This document shows positions 60,330 through 64,000 of a stretch of DNA of 64,000 nucleotides, piece by piece. Origin of the DNA: Bacillota bacterium (lineage in GTDB: Bacteria; Bacillota; Clostridia; Christensenellales; UMGS416); NCBI GenBank assembly GCA_023410875.1, contig JAEYPH010000115.1:62001-126000 (forward strand). The letters are read 5' to 3'. Below the pieces are notes generated by a model, which saw nothing but the letters and a program-made list of their open reading frames with translations, did not search any database and had not been told where the DNA came from. The translations under genes were made by a program, and so were the position numbers. Position 1 is the first letter of the stretch. Every line of letters begins with the position of its first letter.

Positions 60330-60396
60330 TCCTCCTTCCGCTTAGACGTTCATACCACCGGCTAGTGGCGGCAGCGGACCGTCCGTTTTCAGAACA
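60330..60396 (-). promoter_or_regulatory. possible L19 autoregulatory leader
   Basis: The rplS 5' untranslated region contains CCGCT...AGCGG enclosing CCAC-TAGCC-GGTGG, and GACG before the first stem can pair with CGTC inside it. The last strand abuts the AAGGAGG ribosome site. L19 leaders of this size are known in Bacillota; the match here is by structure only. Confidence 0.4.
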
Positions 60397-60402
60397 ATCG
60401 AT

Positions 60403-60431
60403 AGTATATCAAAGGCTGGTTGCGATTTCAA
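60403..60431 (-). promoter_or_regulatory. promoter of rplS
   Basis: Minus strand: TTGAAA (60426-60431), 17 bp, TATACT (60403-60408). Confidence 0.8.
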
Positions 60432-60451
60432 TCTTTATTTTGTCAATGAAG

Positions 60452-61144
60452 TCACTGCGCGGGAGCGCTGGGCTGTGCACTGGGCACGCTCTGCGGCGCT
60501 TCCACCTTACCCAGCAGCCAGTTGGCTGTCGTCTTGGCGTTTTCCCAGTTGTCCTCGGCATAAACCGGCAGGCAAAGCACCATGTCTTCATTGATCAGCA
60601 GCGCGCCCAGTCCCTTGCACTGATCCAAAGGAATGCCGCATAGCTGCTTCTCGCCGGGGATGTTTTCTTCCTCGTCGGCGCCTACCACGGCCTCTCCCTT
60701 GGTGAGATCGGTACCTTCGGGCACATTGAACTCGCCGATGATGTCCTGCAGGTTTATAAACGCCCCACCCTGGGCGAAGTTTTGGAACATCCAACCGGGT
60801 AAAATCAACACGGTGCCCTCGCGGCCGGTGAAACGGGCCATCATGACCTGCATGATAACCATCTCCTGCCCTTCGATCAGGGGCGTGTTTTGTATCGTGA
60901 CTTCCTTCTGGTCCGAGGTCAGCTTTGTCTGGAGGTCCATCTGCCATTGCTTGGCCACATCGTCGTTCATGTAGGCGCTCACGGCCATCACTTCGACCTT
61001 CAACTCATAGGGCACCTTGGGCGTGGTGACGGTGAACAGCATGTTGGCAGCCACGACCGCCAGCACGGTGAACAGCGCGTACATCCACCAGTGATACCGC
61101 CAATGCTCCCGCAGCCGGGCCGGCGTGGGCTTGAGATCAATCAT
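60452..61144 (-). CDS. hypothetical single-pass membrane protein
   Basis: 230 residues. A basic, Trp-rich start (REHWRYHWWMYALF) runs into one membrane helix at about 20-42. The rest is a predicted soluble, mainly extracytoplasmic domain with a strand-helix pattern (KVEVMAVSAYMNDDVAKQW, INLQDIIGEFNVPEGTD) and a Pro/Ala-rich tail. The layout resembles membrane-anchored, binding-protein-like sensors. No family recognised. Its ATG overlaps the lysS stop by 4 nt, so it is made with lysyl-tRNA synthetase. Confidence 0.75.
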   Translation of the reverse strand: MIDLKPTPARLREHWRYHWWMYALFTVLAVVAANMLFTVTTPKVPYELKVEVMAVSAYMNDDVAKQWQMDLQTKLTSDQKEVTIQNTPLIEGQEMVIMQVMMARFTGREGTVLILPGWMFQNFAQGGAFINLQDIIGEFNVPEGTDLTKGEAVVGADEEENIPGEKQLCGIPLDQCKGLGALLINEDMVLCLPVYAEDNWENAKTTANWLLGKVEAPQSVPSAQPSAPAQ

Positions 61145-62691
61145 TTCTCCTCATCCCCATCGATCTCAATCTTTGTCTGTTGGATTTGCTTGGCTTGGGC
61201 GATGGGCTTCATCGTCGGGAACAGCAGCACGTCGCGGATGCTGGCCGAGTCGGTGAACAGCATGATCATGCGGTCGATGCCCAGACCCATGCCGCCGGTG
61301 GGCGGCATGCCATATTCCATGGCGGTCACGAAATCCTCGTCGATCTCGAACTCGCCCTCCATGTACTTCTTTTTTGCCTGCTCGATGAAGCGCTGGCGCT
61401 GGTCGATTGGGTCGTTGAGCTCGGTGAAGGCGTTGCCCATCTCACGGCCGTAAATGAACACCTCGAAGCGCTCGGTCAGGCGGCTGTCGTAGGGCGTGCG
61501 CTTGGCCAGCGGAGAGATTTCCACCGGATAATCGCAGATGAACGTTGGCTGTATGAGCTTTGCCTCGCAGAACTCCTCGAAGAACAGGTTGAGGATCTCC
61601 CCGCGGGTCATGCCGGGGTGCTCCAGATGCAGCTTATGGGTGCGAGCGGCGGCGCGGGCTGCCTCGTCATCGGCGATCTGCGCAAAATCCACGCCGCTCA
61701 TTTCCAATACGGCCTGCGACATCGTGATGCGCCGCCACGGCGGGGCCAGGTCGATGTCCACACCCTGATACGTCAGCTGATAACCGCCCAGCAGCTCGCG
61801 GGCCACGGTCGTGTACAGGTCCTCGCACAGGTCCATCATGCCGTGGTAGTCGGTGTAGGCCTCGTACATCTCCAGCATCGTAAACTCGGGGTTGTGCTTG
61901 GGGCTCATGCCCTCGTTGCGGAAGATGCGGCCGATCTCGTAGACCTTCTCCAGACCGCCGACGATCAGGCGCTTGAGATACAGCTCCAACTCCACCCGCA
62001 GCACCATGTCCAAATCCAGCGTGTTGTGGTGGGTGCGGAAGGGCTTGGCCGCGGCGTTGGTCGCGTGGTTGTGCAGCACAGGGGTCTCCACTTCCAGATA
62101 ACCCCGGCCATCCATGACGCGGCGGATGATGCCCAGGATGCGCGAACGGGTGCGAAACGCTGCGCGCACCTCGGGGTTCACGATCATGTCTACATAGCGC
62201 TGGCGGTAGCGCAGGTCCTGATCCTTGAGGCCGTGCCACTTTTCGGGCAGCGGTAGCAGCGCCTTGCTCAGCAGCGTGACAGCAGAGGCGTGTATGGAGA
62301 TTTCCCCGGTGCGCGTACGGAACACAAGGCCGCGCACGCCGACGATGTCGCCGATGTCGGTCTTTTTAAAGTCCTCATAGACCTCCTCGCCCAGGTCGTC
62401 ACGCTTGACGTACACCTGAATGGCGCCCAGACCGTCCTGCACGTTGGCAAAGCTGGCCTTGCCCATGATGCGCTTGGTCATCAGGCGGCCGGCGATGGAT
62501 ACTTCCTTGCCCTCCAGCGCTTCAAACCCCTCGACAATCTGCGTGGAGAAGTGGGTGCGATCGAAGGTTACGATCTGATAGGGGTCCCGCCCGGCAGCCT
62601 GCAACGCCTGCAGCTTGTCCCGGCGAATCTGTAAAAGCTCATCCAGTTGGGGTTGCTGCTCCCCCTGCTGGATTTCATCCGTTGGTTGCAT
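61141..62691 (-). CDS. lysS: lysyl-tRNA synthetase, class II
   Basis: 516 residues. N-terminal OB-fold anticodon domain (about 60-170); class II motif 2 FRNEGMSPKHNPEFTMLE; motif 3 GLGIDRMIMLFTDSASIRDVLLFP near the end. It charges tRNA-Lys. Second gene of the greA-lysS transcript, 8 nt after greA, followed by a coupled membrane-protein gene. Confidence 0.97.
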   Translation of the reverse strand: MQPTDEIQQGEQQPQLDELLQIRRDKLQALQAAGRDPYQIVTFDRTHFSTQIVEGFEALEGKEVSIAGRLMTKRIMGKASFANVQDGLGAIQVYVKRDDLGEEVYEDFKKTDIGDIVGVRGLVFRTRTGEISIHASAVTLLSKALLPLPEKWHGLKDQDLRYRQRYVDMIVNPEVRAAFRTRSRILGIIRRVMDGRGYLEVETPVLHNHATNAAAKPFRTHHNTLDLDMVLRVELELYLKRLIVGGLEKVYEIGRIFRNEGMSPKHNPEFTMLEMYEAYTDYHGMMDLCEDLYTTVARELLGGYQLTYQGVDIDLAPPWRRITMSQAVLEMSGVDFAQIADDEAARAAARTHKLHLEHPGMTRGEILNLFFEEFCEAKLIQPTFICDYPVEISPLAKRTPYDSRLTERFEVFIYGREMGNAFTELNDPIDQRQRFIEQAKKKYMEGEFEIDEDFVTAMEYGMPPTGGMGLGIDRMIMLFTDSASIRDVLLFPTMKPIAQAKQIQQTKIEIDGDEEK

Positions 62692-62699
62692 ATGAATAC

Positions 62700-63185
62700 C
62701 TACCTGTGAATCAAAATGATCTCAAGCTGCCTCTTGCCCCCGGGCACATCCACTTCCACGACGTCGCCGGTCTTCTTGTTCATCAGCGCCGCTCCGATGG
62801 GCGATTCGTTGGAGATGCGGCCCTTGAAGGGATCGGCTTCATCGCTGCCCACAATCGTATACTTGAGCTCGGCGCCGGTGGCCTTGTTGCGCAGATTCAC
62901 AACGCTGCCCACGGAAACGCGGTCGTCTGTGCCGCTCTCGTCGCTTACAACCTCGGCATGGCGAAGGGTGTGCTCTATGGAGGCGATCTCGCCCTCTACA
63001 AACGCCTGCTCATTCTTGGCGTCGTCGTATTCGCTGTTCTCGGACAGGTCGCCCAGTGCAATGGCTTCTTTGATGCGGTCGGCAACCTCCTGGCGGCGCG
63101 TGGTCTTCAGAAACTCGAGTTTATCCTCCAGCTTCTTCACACCCTCCTTGGTCAGATACGTTTTCCTGTTGCTGGCCACTGACAT
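62700..63185 (-). CDS. greA: transcription elongation factor GreA
   Basis: 161 residues. N-terminal coiled coil (about 1-75, YLTKEGVKKLEDKLEFLKTT, DLSENSEYDDAKNEQ) and C-terminal FKBP-like domain (VGSVVNLRNKATG, ISNESPIGAALMNKKTGD). It stimulates transcript cleavage in stalled RNA polymerase. It is followed by lysS, a common Bacillota pairing. A small hairpin AACCC-GAAC-GGGTT lies just before its ribosome site. Confidence 0.96.
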   Translation of the reverse strand: MSVASNRKTYLTKEGVKKLEDKLEFLKTTRRQEVADRIKEAIALGDLSENSEYDDAKNEQAFVEGEIASIEHTLRHAEVVSDESGTDDRVSVGSVVNLRNKATGAELKYTIVGSDEADPFKGRISNESPIGAALMNKKTGDVVEVDVPGGKRQLEIILIHR

Positions 63186-63319
63186 GTGCGCGTTCCTCCC
63201 TTAACCCGTTCGGGTTCGTTACTGATATGGTATGCCTGGGATGCCCCCATATGCCGGGCAAAAACAATATCCCCCGCGCACACCGGCAAACAGTATGCGT
63301 GGCGGATTAGATTACCGCA

Positions 63320-63348
63320 ATTATAAGGAAGCGGTATTGCATTGTCAA
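63320..63348 (-). promoter_or_regulatory. promoter of greA-lysS
   Basis: Minus strand: TTGACA (63343-63348), 17 bp, TATAAT (63320-63325); perfect consensus with a leader of about 130 nt. Confidence 0.93.
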
Positions 63349-63426
63349 GAAAAGAATTATCGAGGAATTTCGACCTTTTTCGCCCTGAATTAACAGATTG
63401 TTCACGGTCTCGCGGGGTGCGCCGTA

Positions 63427-63455
63427 TTGTGAGCCCCTTGCCGTGAAAGTATAAT
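63427..63455 (+). promoter_or_regulatory. promoter of the YugP-type gene
   Basis: TTGTGA (63427-63432), 17 bp, TATAAT (63450-63455), 72 nt before the ATG. With the divergent greA promoter it accounts for the 342-nt gap 63186-63527. Confidence 0.85.
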
Positions 63456-63527
63456 GAAGACGTACTGAAGGACGCGCCGAAGCCTTACTCGGGCCTGGCG
63501 GCGGCCTCAGAATAGGGGTGTGAGTAC

Positions 63528-64000
63528 ATGTATTTCTATGGTATAGATCCGACTTGGCTGATTCTGATTCCAGGCATAGTGTTGGCCATGCTCGCCCAGG
63601 CCAAGGTCAGCAGGGCTTTCTCTCGCTACAGCGCCATTCAGAGCGCCCGCGGGTGGAGCGGCGCGCAGGTGGCCCGGCATATTCTGGACCAAAACGGCCT
63701 GAGCAATGTCTCCATACAACCAATCGCCGGCAGCATGACCGACAACTACAACCCCCGCAGGCACATGCTGAGCCTGTCGCAGTCGGTATATGGCAGCAGC
63801 TCGCTGGCTGCGGTGGCCGTGGCCGCCCACGAGGTGGGCCACGCCGTGCAGCACCAGCGCAACTACGCGCCCAACGCCATCCGCGCGGCGCTGGTTCCGC
63901 TGGCCAACATCGGCAGCTTTGCCGCCTGGCCACTGCTGATACTGGGCATCGTGCTCAGCTTCCAGCCGCTGGTATATATAGGTGTGGGCGTGTTTGCCGC
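63528..64000 (+). CDS. YugP-type zinc metallopeptidase, truncated by the window edge
   Basis: The first 157 residues are visible; the frame is open at the right edge. ATG 63528 follows AGGGGTGTGAGT. N-terminal membrane helix at about 8-24; TDNYNPRRHMLSLSQSVYGSSS; zinc motif HEVGHAVQH (H101, E102, H105); further membrane helices from about 120. These features match the Zn_peptidase_2/YugP family of membrane metallopeptidases of unknown substrate, normally about 225-230 residues long. Confidence 0.93.
   Translation, partial: MYFYGIDPTWLILIPGIVLAMLAQAKVSRAFSRYSAIQSARGWSGAQVARHILDQNGLSNVSIQPIAGSMTDNYNPRRHMLSLSQSVYGSSSLAAVAVAAHEVGHAVQHQRNYAPNAIRAALVPLANIGSFAAWPLLILGIVLSFQPLVYIGVGVFA

Overview
The window is about 60% G+C and looks like a Clostridia-type Bacillota chromosome. 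The evidence is an HrcA/CIRCE heat-shock operon, a T-box leader, a YlqG/YlqH-like FliK/FlhB pair, an archaeal-type AspRS, a sodium-pump decarboxylase beta subunit, and strong Shine-Dalgarno sites with TTGACA-N17-TATAAT promoters. A high-GC lineage near Christensenellales is my guess. I see no rRNA, tRNA, CRISPR array, transposase or integrase gene.

Layout. 1-0.7 kb: a truncated gene and a small unknown protein, possibly an effector/immunity pair. 0.7-8.8 kb (minus): hrcA-grpE-dnaK-dnaJ-prmA-mtaB-HIT under a CIRCE operator. 8.9-13.2 kb: flavodoxin, HAD phosphatase, an uncharacterised barrel protein, Hsp20, an AraC/GyrI regulator. 13.6-16.6 kb (minus): a sugar-acid catabolic set of an enolase-superfamily dehydratase and two SDR proteins, one of them catalytically degenerate. 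16.7-22.8 kb (minus): two paralogous membrane proteins with a pseudokinase lobe and helical repeats, one fused to a trypsin-like protease, with an alanine racemase between them. 22.8-25.3 kb: orphan FlhB-like/FliK-like pair. 25.5-29.7 kb (plus): GNAT, DUF3006, a short MetH-like protein, and a decarboxylase sodium-pump beta subunit with a 41-residue gamma-like partner. 29.8-34.2 kb (minus): a PstS-like lipoprotein and two WG-repeat lipoproteins. 34.5-43.7 kb: ECF S component, rpsT, rhaA, an unknown protein, a degenerate DNA methyltransferase, a Cys-rich protein, a PatB-type lyase with a class II aldolase, and an AT-rich islet. 43.8-45.9 kb: T-box-controlled flavin-reductase-like gene and aspS. 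46.1-54.5 kb: a compact nine-gene aromatic amino-acid operon (aroF-tyrA-aroB-aroA-aroC-pheA-aroE-aroK-aroQ). 54.8-64 kb: yebC, two paralogous lipoproteins, radical SAM protein, rplS, greA-lysS operon, and the start of a YugP-type metalloprotease.

Most notable. (1) The aromatic operon has a consensus promoter, a 27-codon leader peptide rich in Tyr and Phe codons, and an intrinsic terminator before aroF: a Tyr/Phe attenuator. (2) Two families of dispersed intergenic structured elements are present. Family 1 has seven copies around a CCAAAGGGC/GCCCTTTGG hairpin, some with terminal inverted repeats. Family 2 has four copies of about 200-240 nt with compensatory changes in a 3' stem. (3) The protease-pseudokinase-repeat protein and its paralog look like a surface sensing or proteolysis module of unknown function.

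All calls rest on reading the sequence and on family knowledge; no database search was run.
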